A model generated the notes under the pieces. It was not told where the DNA came from. It worked only from the letters and a program-made list of their open reading frames with translations, and did not search any database. Positions 52,352-61,338 of a DNA stretch of 64,000 nucleotides are shown here, piece by piece. Both the position numbers and the translations under genes were made by a program. The stretch covers positions 186,001 to 250,000 of the forward strand of contig NZ_JAJTTH010000010.1 of the NCBI RefSeq assembly GCF_021341665.1. Reading direction: 5' to 3'. Numbering within the stretch: the stretch's first letter is position 1; every line of letters begins with the position of its first letter. This DNA comes from Pseudomonas sp. Au-Pse12. Lineage in GTDB: Bacteria; Pseudomonadota; Gammaproteobacteria; Pseudomonadales; Pseudomonadaceae.

Positions 52352-52993
52352 TTGATAAGGGTGCTAGTAGTCGATGACCATGATCTCGTTCGTACGGGCA
52401 TTACACGAATGTTGGCTGACATCGATGGCCTGCAAGTAGTCGGGCAGGCAGAGTCAGGGGAGGAGTCCCTGCTCAAGGCGCGGGAGTTGAAGCCCGATGT
52501 GGTCCTGATGGACGTCAAGATGCCGGGCATCGGCGGCCTCGAAGCCACGCGCAAACTGCTGCGCAGTCATCCGGACATCAAGGTCGTGGCGGTCACCGTC
52601 TGCGAGGAAGATCCGTTTCCTACTCGCTTGTTGCAAGCAGGAGCGGCGGGCTACCTGACCAAAGGCGCCGGCCTGAACGAAATGGTCCAGGCCATTCGCC
52701 TGGTATTTGCCGGCCAGCGCTACATCAGCCCGCAGATCGCTCAGCAATTGGTGTTCAAGTCATTCCAGCCTTCCAGTGATTCACCGTTCGATGCCTTGTC
52801 GGAGCGGGAAATCCAGATTGCGCTGATGATTGTCGGTTGCCAGAAAGTGCAGATCATCTCCGACAAACTGTGCCTGTCGCCGAAAACCGTGAATACCTAC
52901 CGTTATCGCATTTTCGAGAAGCTCTCGATCAGCAGTGACGTCGAATTGACGCTATTGGCGGTTCGTCACGGCATGGTTGATGCCAGCCTCTGA
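52352..52993 (+). CDS. gacA: Response regulator GacA
   Basis: 213 aa. Receiver domain with the phospho-acceptor Asp54 (VLMDVKMPG), conserved LTKGAG Lys, and a C-terminal LuxR-type HTH (about residues 145-205; LSEREIQIALMI, LCLSPKTVNTYRYRIFEKL). Works with the sensor GacS to switch on small RNAs rsmY/rsmZ and thereby secondary metabolism and biocontrol traits in fluorescent pseudomonads. The start codon is TTG at 52352, with GAGGT 9 bases before it; TTG starts are known for gacA. One base separates its stop from uvrC. Confidence 0.98.
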   Translation: MIRVLVVDDHDLVRTGITRMLADIDGLQVVGQAESGEESLLKARELKPDVVLMDVKMPGIGGLEATRKLLRSHPDIKVVAVTVCEEDPFPTRLLQAGAAGYLTKGAGLNEMVQAIRLVFAGQRYISPQIAQQLVFKSFQPSSDSPFDALSEREIQIALMIVGCQKVQIISDKLCLSPKTVNTYRYRIFEKLSISSDVELTLLAVRHGMVDASL

Positions 52994-52994
52994 A

Positions 52995-54818
52995 ATGACC
53001 GACCTGTTTGATCCCAGTGCTTTTCTATCTACCTGCAGTGGCCGCCCCGGTGTGTATCGCATGTTCGACAGCGATGCACGCCTGCTCTACGTCGGTAAAG
53101 CCAAGAACCTGAAGAACCGCCTGTCCAGCTACTTCCGCAAGACTGGCCAGGCGCCGAAGACCGCAGCCCTGGTGGCGCGCATTGCGCAGATCGAAACCAC
53201 CATCACCGCCAATGAAACCGAAGCGCTGTTGCTGGAACAGACGCTGATCAAGGAATGGCGGCCGCCGTACAACATCCTGCTGCGCGACGATAAGTCCTAC
53301 CCCTACGTATTCCTTTCCGACGGCGCCTTTCCGCGTTTCAGCATTCATCGCGGGGCGAAGAAGCAGAAGGGCAAGTACTTCGGGCCTTACCCCAGTGCCG
53401 GCGCCATCCGCGAAAGCCTCAGCCTGTTGCAGAAGACTTTCATGGTCCGCCAGTGCGAGGACAGCTACTACAAGAACCGCACGCGGCCCTGCCTGCAGTA
53501 CCAGATCAAGCGCTGCAAGGCGCCCTGTGTCGGCTTGGTGGAGCCTGAAATCTATGCGGAAGATGTGCGCCATTCGGTGATGTTCCTGGAAGGGCGCAGC
53601 AATGCCCTGACCGACGAGCTCTCCACGGCCATGGAAGCCGCCGCCAGCACCCTGGATTTCGAAAAGGCTGCCGAGTTGCGAGACCAGATTTCCCTGCTGC
53701 GCCGGGTCCAGGACCAGCAGAGCATGGAAGGCGGCACCGGCGATGTGGATGTGGTGGCGGCCTTCGTCAACCCGGGCGGCGCCTGTGTGCACCTGATCAG
53801 CGTGCGCGGCGGCCGGGTATTGGGCAGCAAGAACTTCTTCCCCCAGGTGGGGATCGAGGAAGACGTGGCGCAAGTCATGTCGGCGTTCCTCGGCCAGTAT
53901 TTTGTCAGCAGCCCGGAGCGCGACCTGCCCTCCGAGCTGATCGTCAACGTGGTGCATGAAGACTTCCCAGCCCTGATCGCCGCCATCGATGAGCTGCGCG
54001 GGCGCGAGCTGACCATCAGCCACCGGGTGCGCGGTACCCGGGCTCGCTGGCAGCAGTTGGCGGTGACCAACGCCGAACAGGCCCTGAGCGCGCGCCTGGC
54101 CAACCGTCAGCATGTGGCCGCCCGCTTCGAAGCCTTGGCTGAAGTGCTGAACCTGGACGAGCCACCACAGCGCCTGGAGTGCTACGACATCAGCCATTCC
54201 AGCGGCGAAGCCACCGTGGCCTCCTGCGTGGTGTTCGGCCCGGAAGGGCCGCTGAAGTCCGACTACCGGCGCTACAACATCGAAGGCGTGACCGCCGGCG
54301 ACGACTACGCGGCCATGCACCAAGCCCTGACCCGGCGCTTCAGCAAGCTCAAGGACGGCGAAGGCAAGCTGCCGGATATCCTCCTGGTGGACGGTGGCAA
54401 GGGCCAGCTGTCCATGGCGCGCGATGTGCTCAATGAACTGGCGGTGCCGGACCTGATCCTGCTCGGCGTAGCCAAGGGCGCGACCCGCAAGGCCGGTTTC
54501 GAAACCCTGTACCTGAACGACGCGGCCCACGAATTCACCCTCAAGGGCGACTCGCCGGCGCTGCACCTGATCCAGCAAATTCGCGATGAGGCTCACCGCT
54601 TCGCGATCACCGGTCACCGCGCCCGGCGTGGCAAGACCCGGCGCACCTCGACCCTGGAAGGGGTGGCGGGCGTCGGGCCGAAGCGTCGGCGGGACCTTCT
54701 CAAACATTTTGGTGGATTGCAGGAACTGTCCCGTGCAAGCATCGACGAGATTGCCAAAGCACCGGGAATCAGTAAAAAGCTCGCAGAGTTGATTTATGCA
54801 AACCTGCACAGCGAGTAG
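52995..54818 (+). CDS. uvrC: Excinuclease ABC subunit C
   Basis: 607 aa, full length. N-terminal GIY-YIG nuclease (RPGVYRMFDSDARLLYVGKA), UVR motif for UvrB contact (about residues 205-240), RNase-H-like second nuclease (ECYDISHSSGEATVASCVVF, parts; VDGGKGQLSMA) and C-terminal double helix-hairpin-helix (GVAGVGPKRRRDLLKHFGG). Makes both incisions in nucleotide excision repair. Start at ATG 52995, one base after the gacA stop, so co-transcribed with it. Confidence 0.98.
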   Translation: MTDLFDPSAFLSTCSGRPGVYRMFDSDARLLYVGKAKNLKNRLSSYFRKTGQAPKTAALVARIAQIETTITANETEALLLEQTLIKEWRPPYNILLRDDKSYPYVFLSDGAFPRFSIHRGAKKQKGKYFGPYPSAGAIRESLSLLQKTFMVRQCEDSYYKNRTRPCLQYQIKRCKAPCVGLVEPEIYAEDVRHSVMFLEGRSNALTDELSTAMEAAASTLDFEKAAELRDQISLLRRVQDQQSMEGGTGDVDVVAAFVNPGGACVHLISVRGGRVLGSKNFFPQVGIEEDVAQVMSAFLGQYFVSSPERDLPSELIVNVVHEDFPALIAAIDELRGRELTISHRVRGTRARWQQLAVTNAEQALSARLANRQHVAARFEALAEVLNLDEPPQRLECYDISHSSGEATVASCVVFGPEGPLKSDYRRYNIEGVTAGDDYAAMHQALTRRFSKLKDGEGKLPDILLVDGGKGQLSMARDVLNELAVPDLILLGVAKGATRKAGFETLYLNDAAHEFTLKGDSPALHLIQQIRDEAHRFAITGHRARRGKTRRTSTLEGVAGVGPKRRRDLLKHFGGLQELSRASIDEIAKAPGISKKLAELIYANLHSE

Positions 54819-54850
54819 AATGCCCAATCACCTCGTAGCCAGTTGTGCCG

Positions 54851-55411
54851 ATGAATATCCCTAATCTGATCACCGTTCTACGCGTTCTGCTCATCCCGAT
54901 CTTCATTTTGCTGTTCTATTTGCCCTATAGCTGGAGCTACATGGCAGCCAGTTCAGTATTCGCCTTTGCGGCCGCCACCGACTGGCTGGACGGGTACCTG
55001 GCGCGACGCCTGCAGCAGAGCACGCCATTTGGCGCGTTCCTCGATCCGGTGGCCGACAAGCTGATGGTGGCGGTGGCCCTGGTGCTGCTGGTGCAAGAGC
55101 ATCACAACCTGTGGCTGACTTTGCCCGCCGCGGTGATCATCGGCCGTGAAATCGTCATTTCGGCGCTGCGCGAGTGGATGGCCGAGCTCGGCGCTCGCGC
55201 CCAGGTGGCGGTATCTAACATGGGCAAATGGAAAACCGCGGCGCAGATGCTGGCGCTGGTGATTCTGCTGGCCAATCCCTCGGACTTCAGCTTCTGGGTG
55301 CTGGTGGGTTACGCCTTGCTGTTGGCGGCGGCCGGCCTGACCTTGTGGTCCATGCTGCAGTACCTGCGGGCCGCCTGGCCGCACCTGAAAACTGACAACG
55401 AGAAAAAATAA
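54851..55411 (+). CDS. pgsA: CDP-diacylglycerol-glycerol-3-phosphate 3-phosphatidyltransferase
   Basis: 186 aa, about four to five membrane helices. The CDP-alcohol phosphotransferase motif DG-x2-AR-x8-G-x3-D-x3-D is complete (DGYLARR..., PFGAFLDPVADK). Makes phosphatidylglycerol phosphate at the inner membrane. ATG 54851 preferred over the GTG at 54845. It lies 32 bases after uvrC, in the conserved gacA-uvrC-pgsA-tRNA order. Confidence 0.97.
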   Translation: MNIPNLITVLRVLLIPIFILLFYLPYSWSYMAASSVFAFAAATDWLDGYLARRLQQSTPFGAFLDPVADKLMVAVALVLLVQEHHNLWLTLPAAVIIGREIVISALREWMAELGARAQVAVSNMGKWKTAAQMLALVILLANPSDFSFWVLVGYALLLAAAGLTLWSMLQYLRAAWPHLKTDNEKK

Positions 55412-55430
55412 GTTTTTTTGAATCAAAGGC

Positions 55431-55459
55431 TTGACGCGCATTCGGATTTCTATAGAATG
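55431..55459 (+). promoter_or_regulatory. Sigma-70 promoter of the tRNA-Gly gene
   Basis: TTGACG at 55431 and TAGAAT at 55454 with a 17-base spacer, 19 bases before the first tRNA base. A GC-rich GCGCA follows the -10, as in stringently controlled promoters. Confidence 0.75.
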
Positions 55460-55476
55460 CGCAACACCAAGACGTT

Positions 55477-55553
<77 letters not shown>

Positions 55554-55560
55554 ACATAGC

Positions 55561-55620
55561 GCTGCAGAGTTCCACTGAATTCTGCAGCGATCGCAAAAAG
55601 GACCTTCGGGTCCTTTTTGC
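55561..55620 (+). terminator. Two hairpins after tRNA-Gly, the second an intrinsic terminator
   Basis: GCTGCAGA/TCTGCAGC (55561-55588) forms a first hairpin with a 12-base loop. Then GCAAAAAGGACC-TTCG-GGTCCTTTTTGC (55593-55620) is a perfect stem with a stable tetraloop and a T-run in the second arm, a standard terminator. The rest of the gap to 55877 holds no gene I can support. Confidence 0.8.
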
Positions 55621-55877
55621 GTTTCTGCGGTTCCTGCTGAAATCCAGCGCCATCTAATGTGTTCAAGCCCAGAGCTCAGTCCTTTTCGAGGGCTTGGGCT
55701 GGCGAGTCGGTCTGTTGCTGGAGTGATGGGTGGGGCAAGGCGGCACTGATGTGCTGGCTCGCGGCGTGCGGGTCCGGGGCGGTCAATCAGGTATCGCTGG
55801 GCGGGTAAATAGAAGCGCATGTCTCAAAGAGAGGCGCTTTCAAAGGCCTCAGGGCTGACCCCGCCCAGTTGCCTTGC

Positions 55878-56354
55878 TCAGCCTTCCGGCAGGTTATTGA
55901 AGATGATCTCCAGGGTTGCGTTGAGTTTGTTGATTTGCGCTTGGGTCAGGCCCTTGAAGCTGTTGCGGAAGATGTCGCTGGTGCAACGCTGGACTTCTTC
56001 GATGGTGTCGCGTCCCTGTTGGGTCAGCGAAACTTCGGTCACTCGGCCGTCGCTGGCGCTGGTGTTGGTCTCCACCAGGCCGTCGGCTTTCATGCGGTAG
56101 ACGATCTTGGTGATGGTGGACAGCTTGGCGATGGCGTGGACGGAGATCTCCGAAATGCTCGACTCGCCGTTTTCCTTGAGGATGAACAGGATTCTCCAGC
56201 GTGGGATATCCATATCGATCTTCTTCAGGACCTTTTCCATGGCCATGGAGTAACGACCGTGCAGGCGTGCCAGCCAGTAAAAGGGGAATTCTTCTTTCTT
56301 GAAGTTTTCGCTGGCCGGGTCGTAGCGGCTCATGCGTTTTTTCGGGGTGGTCAT
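55878..56354 (-). CDS. MarR-family transcriptional regulator (IacR-like)
   Basis: 158 aa from ATG 56354 (MTTPKKRMSRYDP); starts at 56372 and 56333 are possible and no ribosome site decides. Winged HTH about residues 60-125: SISEISVHAIAKLSTITKIV (recognition), then the DGRVTEVSLTQQGR wing. Repressors of this class sense aromatic acids. It follows the LIV-type transporter genes and belongs to a locus with an amidase and an acyl-CoA-dehydrogenase-like flavoprotein; the same three families occur as IacR, IacH and IacA in indole-acetate clusters. Confidence 0.88.
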   Translation of the reverse strand: MTTPKKRMSRYDPASENFKKEEFPFYWLARLHGRYSMAMEKVLKKIDMDIPRWRILFILKENGESSISEISVHAIAKLSTITKIVYRMKADGLVETNTSASDGRVTEVSLTQQGRDTIEEVQRCTSDIFRNSFKGLTQAQINKLNATLEIIFNNLPEG

Positions 56355-56490
56355 AAACAGTCGCGCAGCCATTTTTGATGAGCTGGCTTTATAGAGGGTT
56401 GCGCGCCGGCTGTCGACCTGCGGCGATAGCGCGCCTGGCCGGGAGCACGCTCTGTGCTGCCGGCCACGCACTTGACGATATTGCGCAGGC

Positions 56491-57285
56491 TCAGGTGGCG
56501 AGCAGTGCCTGGTGCCTGCTGGCCAGCCCCAGGTAGGTTTCGATGATGCGCGGGTCATCGGCCAGCTGGCTGGCGGGACCTTGCATGGCTATGTGTCCGG
56601 TTTCCAGGACGTAGGCATAGTCGGCAATGCGCAGGGCGGCGCGGGCATTCTGCTCCACCAGCAGGATCGACACGCCCTGTTCGCGCAGGGCGCTGATGAT
56701 CCGCAAGATCTCTCGAGTGATCAGCGGCGCCAGGCCCAGGCTCGGTTCGTCGAGCATCAAGAGCTTGGGTTTGGCCATGAGTGCGCGCCCCACGGCAAGC
56801 ATCTGGCGCTCGCCGCCGGACAGGGTGGCTGCTCGCTGTTCACGGCGTTCCCACAGGCGGGGGAACAGTTCATAGACTTCTTGAAGGGTCCGTGCAGAGT
56901 CGCGGTCGCCGCGACGATGGCGCTGGAAAGACCCCAGCAGCAGATTGTCGGCAACGCTCATGCTGGTAAACAGTTCGCGCTTTTCTGGCACTAGGCCCAG
57001 GCCGCGGGATACCAGCATTTCGACGTTGGGCGGGGCTTGCAGGTCGCCGTCGAAATGCACCTCTCCTCGGGAGTCTAGGACGCCCATGATGGCTGACAGC
57101 AGGGTAGTTTTCCCCGCGCCGTTGGGGCCGATCACGGTGACGATCTGCCCTTTGCCGACTCGCAGGTTGGCATTGCTCAGTGCTTCGATCTTGCCGTAGG
57201 ACACGCTCAGGTTGCTGATTTCCAGGACGGCGTCACGGCGGCTGTTGTGCGGTGTCGGTAGTGCTTGTGCGGACGTGTTCATCAT
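56491..57285 (-). CDS. LIV-type ABC transporter ATPase (LivF-like)
   Basis: 264 aa. Walker A VIGPNGAGKTTLLSAI, signature TLSGGERQMLAVGRAL, Walker B LLMLDEPSLGLAPL, and LVEQNARAAL, all LivF-like. About 18 extra residues precede the domain. ATG 57285 overlaps the stop of the fused permease-ATPase gene (ATGA). Likely imports an amino-acid-like or aromatic acid compound. Confidence 0.93.
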   Translation of the reverse strand: MMNTSAQALPTPHNSRRDAVLEISNLSVSYGKIEALSNANLRVGKGQIVTVIGPNGAGKTTLLSAIMGVLDSRGEVHFDGDLQAPPNVEMLVSRGLGLVPEKRELFTSMSVADNLLLGSFQRHRRGDRDSARTLQEVYELFPRLWERREQRAATLSGGERQMLAVGRALMAKPKLLMLDEPSLGLAPLITREILRIISALREQGVSILLVEQNARAALRIADYAYVLETGHIAMQGPASQLADDPRIIETYLGLASRHQALLAT

Positions 57286-59078
57286 TCGACCCCTCCCAGG
57301 TAGGCTTCCAGTACAGCCGGATTGCTTTGCATTTCTTCGGGCAGGCCCTGGGCGATGCGCTGCCCGAACTCCATGACCACCACTCGATCCACCAGCCCCA
57401 TGACGAAGTCCATGTCGTGTTCTACCAGCAGGATCGCCATGCCTTCGCTGCGCAGGCGGCTGAGGAGCAGGCCCAGGGCTTCTTTCTCTTTTAGGCGCAG
57501 CCCGGCGGCGGGTTCATCGAGCAGCAGCAGGCAGGGATCGGCGCACAGCGCCCGGGCAATTTCCAGGATACGTTGCTGGCCCAGGGCCAGGCTGCCGGCC
57601 GGTTCGTACAGGCAGTCGCCCAGGCCGACCCGCTCCAGTTGCTGTCGTGCCTCGTTGAGCAGTCGGGCTTCCTCGCGGCGCTCCAGGTGCAGGGCGGCGG
57701 CGACCATGCCGTGTCTGCCGCGTAGGTGGGCGCCGAGGGCGACGTTTTCCAGCACGCTCATCTCGGGTAGCAGCTTGACGTGCTGGAAGGTCCGGCTCAG
57801 GCCCATGCGGGCCACATGGCGCGAACTCAGGCCGTTGATCCGCTGGCCCATGAACAGCACCTCGCCGGAGGTCGGGGTGTCGACCCCGGACAGCTGGTTG
57901 AACAGGGTGCTCTTGCCGGCGCCGTTGGGGCCGATCAGGGCGAGAATTTCGCCGCTATGGACCTGCAGGCTCATGTCGTTGTTGGCCACCAAGCCGCCAA
58001 AACAGCGGGTCACCCCGCGGGCCTCAAGGATCTGCCGGCCATGTTCGGGCAGTGCGCGACGGGGCAAGGGGGTGATGTTGGTGTCGAGAGAGAGCAGTGG
58101 CCGGGCCTTGAAGCGTGCTGGTACAAAACGCAGCAGCATTGGCCAGAGGCCGCCTGGAGCGCGTTGCATCAGCAGCACGATCAACAGGCCGAAAGCGATG
58201 GTTTCGTAGTTGCCCTGGCTGCCCATGAGGCTTGGTAATCCGTCCTGCAGGGCTTGCTTGAGCAGCGTCACTATGCCGCTGCCGAGCAAGGCGCCCCAGA
58301 CACTGGCCACGCCGCCGATCAGGGCCATGAACAGGTAGTCGATGCCCATGCCCAGGCCAAAGGGTGTTGGGTTGACGAAGCGTTGAGTGTGGGCGTAAAG
58401 CCAGCCGGAGACAGCTGCGAAGACTGCCGAGAGGACGAAGATCAGCATTTTCGAGCGCAGGGTATTGACCCCCATCGACTCGGCCATCACCTGGCCGCCT
58501 TTGAGGGCGCGAATGGCCCGGCCTTCACGAGAGTTCAGCAGGTTCTGGGTGATGACGATGGCCAGTAGCAGCACCGCCCAGATCAGATAGAAAATCTTTT
58601 CGCCCTTGTCCAGTAGCACGCCGAACAGCGAGATCGACGGCAGTCCGCTGACGCCGGTATGGCCACCCAGTGATTCCAGGGTGCCGAACAGGTAATACAG
58701 CGACAGGCCCCAGGCAATGGTGCCCAGGGGCAGGTAGTGTCCGGACAGCCTGAGGGTCAGGGCGCCCAGTAGTAACGCCACCGCAACGGTCAACAGGACG
58801 CCGAGCAGCAGTGCCAGCCACGGCGAGGCGCCCGCCCAGGCCAGCCAGTCTGGTAGTTCGCTGGTGGTGAGGTAGGCCGAGGTGTAGGCGCCCAGGCCGA
58901 CAAAGGCCGCCTGGCCGAAACTGGTCATGCCGCCAATCCCGGTCAGTAGCACCAGGCCGAGCACCACCAGGGTGTAAAGGCCGATGTAGTTGAGCAGGGT
59001 CACGTAGTAGGGCGGCAAGAGCAGTGGCACGAGGCCGACCATCAGGGTCAGGAGGGGCAGCAGGTAGCGCGGGTTCAT
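57282..59078 (-). CDS. Fused LIV-type permease-ATPase (LivM-LivG)
   Basis: 598 aa. Residues about 1-320 form a LivM permease (LLTGIGGMTSFGQAAFVGLGAY, parts; MGIDYLFMALIGGVASVWG), and about 345-595 a LivG ATPase (LIGPNGAGKSTLFNQL, GLSRTFQHVKLLPEMSV, SLALGQQRILEIARAL, LLLLDEPAAGL). The two are normally separate genes; the junction carries a short linker and no internal stop or start signal that I see. Start ATG 59078 overlaps the LivH stop by four bases. Confidence 0.92.
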   Translation of the reverse strand: MNPRYLLPLLTLMVGLVPLLLPPYYVTLLNYIGLYTLVVLGLVLLTGIGGMTSFGQAAFVGLGAYTSAYLTTSELPDWLAWAGASPWLALLLGVLLTVAVALLLGALTLRLSGHYLPLGTIAWGLSLYYLFGTLESLGGHTGVSGLPSISLFGVLLDKGEKIFYLIWAVLLLAIVITQNLLNSREGRAIRALKGGQVMAESMGVNTLRSKMLIFVLSAVFAAVSGWLYAHTQRFVNPTPFGLGMGIDYLFMALIGGVASVWGALLGSGIVTLLKQALQDGLPSLMGSQGNYETIAFGLLIVLLMQRAPGGLWPMLLRFVPARFKARPLLSLDTNITPLPRRALPEHGRQILEARGVTRCFGGLVANNDMSLQVHSGEILALIGPNGAGKSTLFNQLSGVDTPTSGEVLFMGQRINGLSSRHVARMGLSRTFQHVKLLPEMSVLENVALGAHLRGRHGMVAAALHLERREEARLLNEARQQLERVGLGDCLYEPAGSLALGQQRILEIARALCADPCLLLLDEPAAGLRLKEKEALGLLLSRLRSEGMAILLVEHDMDFVMGLVDRVVVMEFGQRIAQGLPEEMQSNPAVLEAYLGGVE

Positions 59079-60112
59079 TCTTCTTCCTCCACGTGACGGT
59101 GGGTAAGGGAGCGCCATAGCAGGCAGGGAATGATCAAGGTGAAGACGATGATTTCCTTGTAGGTGCTGGCCCAGAACATCGAGAACGCTTCCACCAGGCC
59201 GACGCCCAGGGCGCCAATGGCGGCTAGCGGATAGCTGGCCAGCCCGCCGATGATCGCGCCGACAAACCCCTTGAGGCTGATGATGAAGCCGGAGTCGAAA
59301 TACAAGGTGGTGATGGGCGCGATCAGAATGCCTGAGAGCGTGCCGATCAGCGCTGCGAGGAAGAACGTCGACTGGCCCGCCAGGGACGGGGAGATCCCCA
59401 TCAGGCGCGCGCCCATGCGATTCACCGCAGTGGCGCGCAGGGCCTTGCCGTACAGGCTGCGTCCGAAGAACAGATAGAGGCCGATGATCAACCCCAGGGA
59501 CACCGCCAGCACCCACAGTGTCTGGCTGTTGAAGGTTACTGGCCCCAGGTCCAGGCCCTGTTCGGAGAAGGGCCGGGTGCGCGCGCCTTCGGGGCCGAAC
59601 AGCAGCAGGCCGATGCCGACCATGCTGACGTGGACGGCGATCGACACGATCAGCAGCACCAGCGAGTTGGCCGAGGCGATGCTCTGGAAAGCCAGGCGAT
59701 AGATCAGGGGGCCCAGTGGCGCCACCAGGGCCAGGGTCAGCAACGCCTGCACGGCCATGGGCAACTGTGCCAGCGGCAGGGTCTTGATCAGCAGTGCCAG
59801 GAGCAAGGCGTAGCCGAGCTTGATCAGGGCGCGCAGCGGCAAGCGCCGGCGTTGGCTGCTGCCCAGGGCTGCCCGCAGGTCCAGCAGGCAGTCGATCAGG
59901 GTCAGCCCCAGCAGCAGCCAGATCAGCGCGGTGGGCTGGCCGCTCTGCACGCTGGCCATGGTCAAGGCGCCATAGGTGACAAATTCGCCCTGAGGGATCA
60001 GCAGGATTCGGGTCACGCTGAACACCAGGAGGATCGACAGAGCCAGCAGCGCATAGATCGCGCCATTGGTCATGCCGTCCTGACCCAGCAGCATGGCTAT
60101 ATGGAAATTCAT
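59075..60112 (-). CDS. LIV-type ABC transporter permease (LivH-like)
   Basis: 345 aa, about nine membrane helices, with GMTNGAIYALLALSILLVFSV (parts) at the N-terminus and GKALRATAVNRMGARLMGI, the cytoplasmic coupling loop. It carries an extra hydrophobic/basic insert (about residues 60-110) compared with the usual 300 residues. Follows the binding-protein gene by 74 bases. Confidence 0.92.
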   Translation of the reverse strand: MNFHIAMLLGQDGMTNGAIYALLALSILLVFSVTRILLIPQGEFVTYGALTMASVQSGQPTALIWLLLGLTLIDCLLDLRAALGSSQRRRLPLRALIKLGYALLLALLIKTLPLAQLPMAVQALLTLALVAPLGPLIYRLAFQSIASANSLVLLIVSIAVHVSMVGIGLLLFGPEGARTRPFSEQGLDLGPVTFNSQTLWVLAVSLGLIIGLYLFFGRSLYGKALRATAVNRMGARLMGISPSLAGQSTFFLAALIGTLSGILIAPITTLYFDSGFIISLKGFVGAIIGGLASYPLAAIGALGVGLVEAFSMFWASTYKEIIVFTLIIPCLLWRSLTHRHVEEEE

Positions 60113-60186
60113 AATGAGCGCTCTTTTTCTAGCGGATTGAAGGTCGGACGCGAGGGCCTGCGTCCGAAGGTTCGATAAGCGTTCGC

Positions 60187-61338
60187 TCAGTTGCCTGGCA
60201 GTAGCGTCCAGCGGCCGTTTTTCATCACGATCAGTTCACGACCGCGCTCATCGAAGCCGCTGTGGTCCTGCGGGGTCATGTTGTAGACCCCCTGGGTGCC
60301 CGCCAGCTCATGGCTTTGCTCCAGGGCGTCACGCAGTGCTGCGCGAAACTCGGGGCTGCCGGGGGCGGCTTTGCTTGCCGCCAGGGGAATTGCCCGTTGC
60401 AGCAGCAGGCCGGCGTCGAAGGTGTTGCCGCCAAACGTCGCCGGCGGGGTGCCGGTGAGTTTCTCAAAGGCCTGGGTGTACTCGCGGGCGACTTGTTTGG
60501 AGGGGTGCGAGTCGGGAATTTCATCCAGTACCAGCATCAGGCTGGCGGCGAGGATGGTGCCCTCGACCTTCTTTGCGCCGAGCTTGAGAAAGTCCGGCAA
60601 TGCCGCGCCGTGGGTCTGGTAGATCTGGCCGCGATAGCCTTGATCGAACAGCGTCGCCTGGGGCATCACCGCGGCGCTGCCGGGTGCGGCCACCAGCACT
60701 GCGTCGGGTCGCGCCACCAGCACCTTGAGGCTTTGTCCGGTGACCGACGTGTCCTGGCGCTGAAAGCGTTCGTTGGCCACCAGCTTGATGTGGTGCTCGG
60801 CGGCGAGACCGCTCATGACCTTGGCCCAGTTTTCACCGTAGGGGTCGCTGGTGCCGATAAAGCCCAGGGTCTTCACCCCTTGCTGGCTCATATGGGCAAA
60901 CAGTGCCTGAGCTATCAGCTCATCGTTCTGGGTGGTCTTGAACACCCACTTCTTCTGCTCGGTCATGGGCAGCACCACGGCCGCGGTTCCCACTGGCGCC
61001 AGCAACGGCACGCCTGCTTCGGCGACGAACTGGATGACCCCCATGGCGTTGGGCGAGCCGCTGGGGCCAATGATCGCGTCGACCTTGTCCTCATCGATCA
61101 GCTTCTTCAGGGCCTTGACCGTGGCGGTGGGGTCGCTGCCGTCATCCAGGCTGATGTACTTCACCGTCTGGTCGCCGGCCTGGGTCGGTAGCAGCGCCAC
61201 GCTGTGCTTCTGCGGCAAGCCGATCAGGGCCAGGGGGCCGGTGGAGGAGGTGATCACGCCGACTTTCACTTCAGCTTGCGCGGCATGCGCGCAAGCGGCA
61301 CTCAACAACAACAGGGTCACGGCTTTTCTGAAAAGCAT
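60187..61338 (-). CDS. LIV-type ABC transporter periplasmic binding protein
   Basis: 383 aa with a signal peptide (LLLLSAACAHAAQAE). Mature start VKVGVITSSTGPLALIGLPQKH, then IIGPSGSPNAMGV and FIGTSDPYGENWAKVM, a LivJ/peripla_BP_6 pattern. First gene of the transporter operon, so its promoter is in the AT-rich gap to its right. Ligand may be an aromatic or amino-acid-like compound used by the divergent pathway genes. Confidence 0.93.
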   Translation of the reverse strand: MLFRKAVTLLLLSAACAHAAQAEVKVGVITSSTGPLALIGLPQKHSVALLPTQAGDQTVKYISLDDGSDPTATVKALKKLIDEDKVDAIIGPSGSPNAMGVIQFVAEAGVPLLAPVGTAAVVLPMTEQKKWVFKTTQNDELIAQALFAHMSQQGVKTLGFIGTSDPYGENWAKVMSGLAAEHHIKLVANERFQRQDTSVTGQSLKVLVARPDAVLVAAPGSAAVMPQATLFDQGYRGQIYQTHGAALPDFLKLGAKKVEGTILAASLMLVLDEIPDSHPSKQVAREYTQAFEKLTGTPPATFGGNTFDAGLLLQRAIPLAASKAAPGSPEFRAALRDALEQSHELAGTQGVYNMTPQDHSGFDERGRELIVMKNGRWTLLPGN

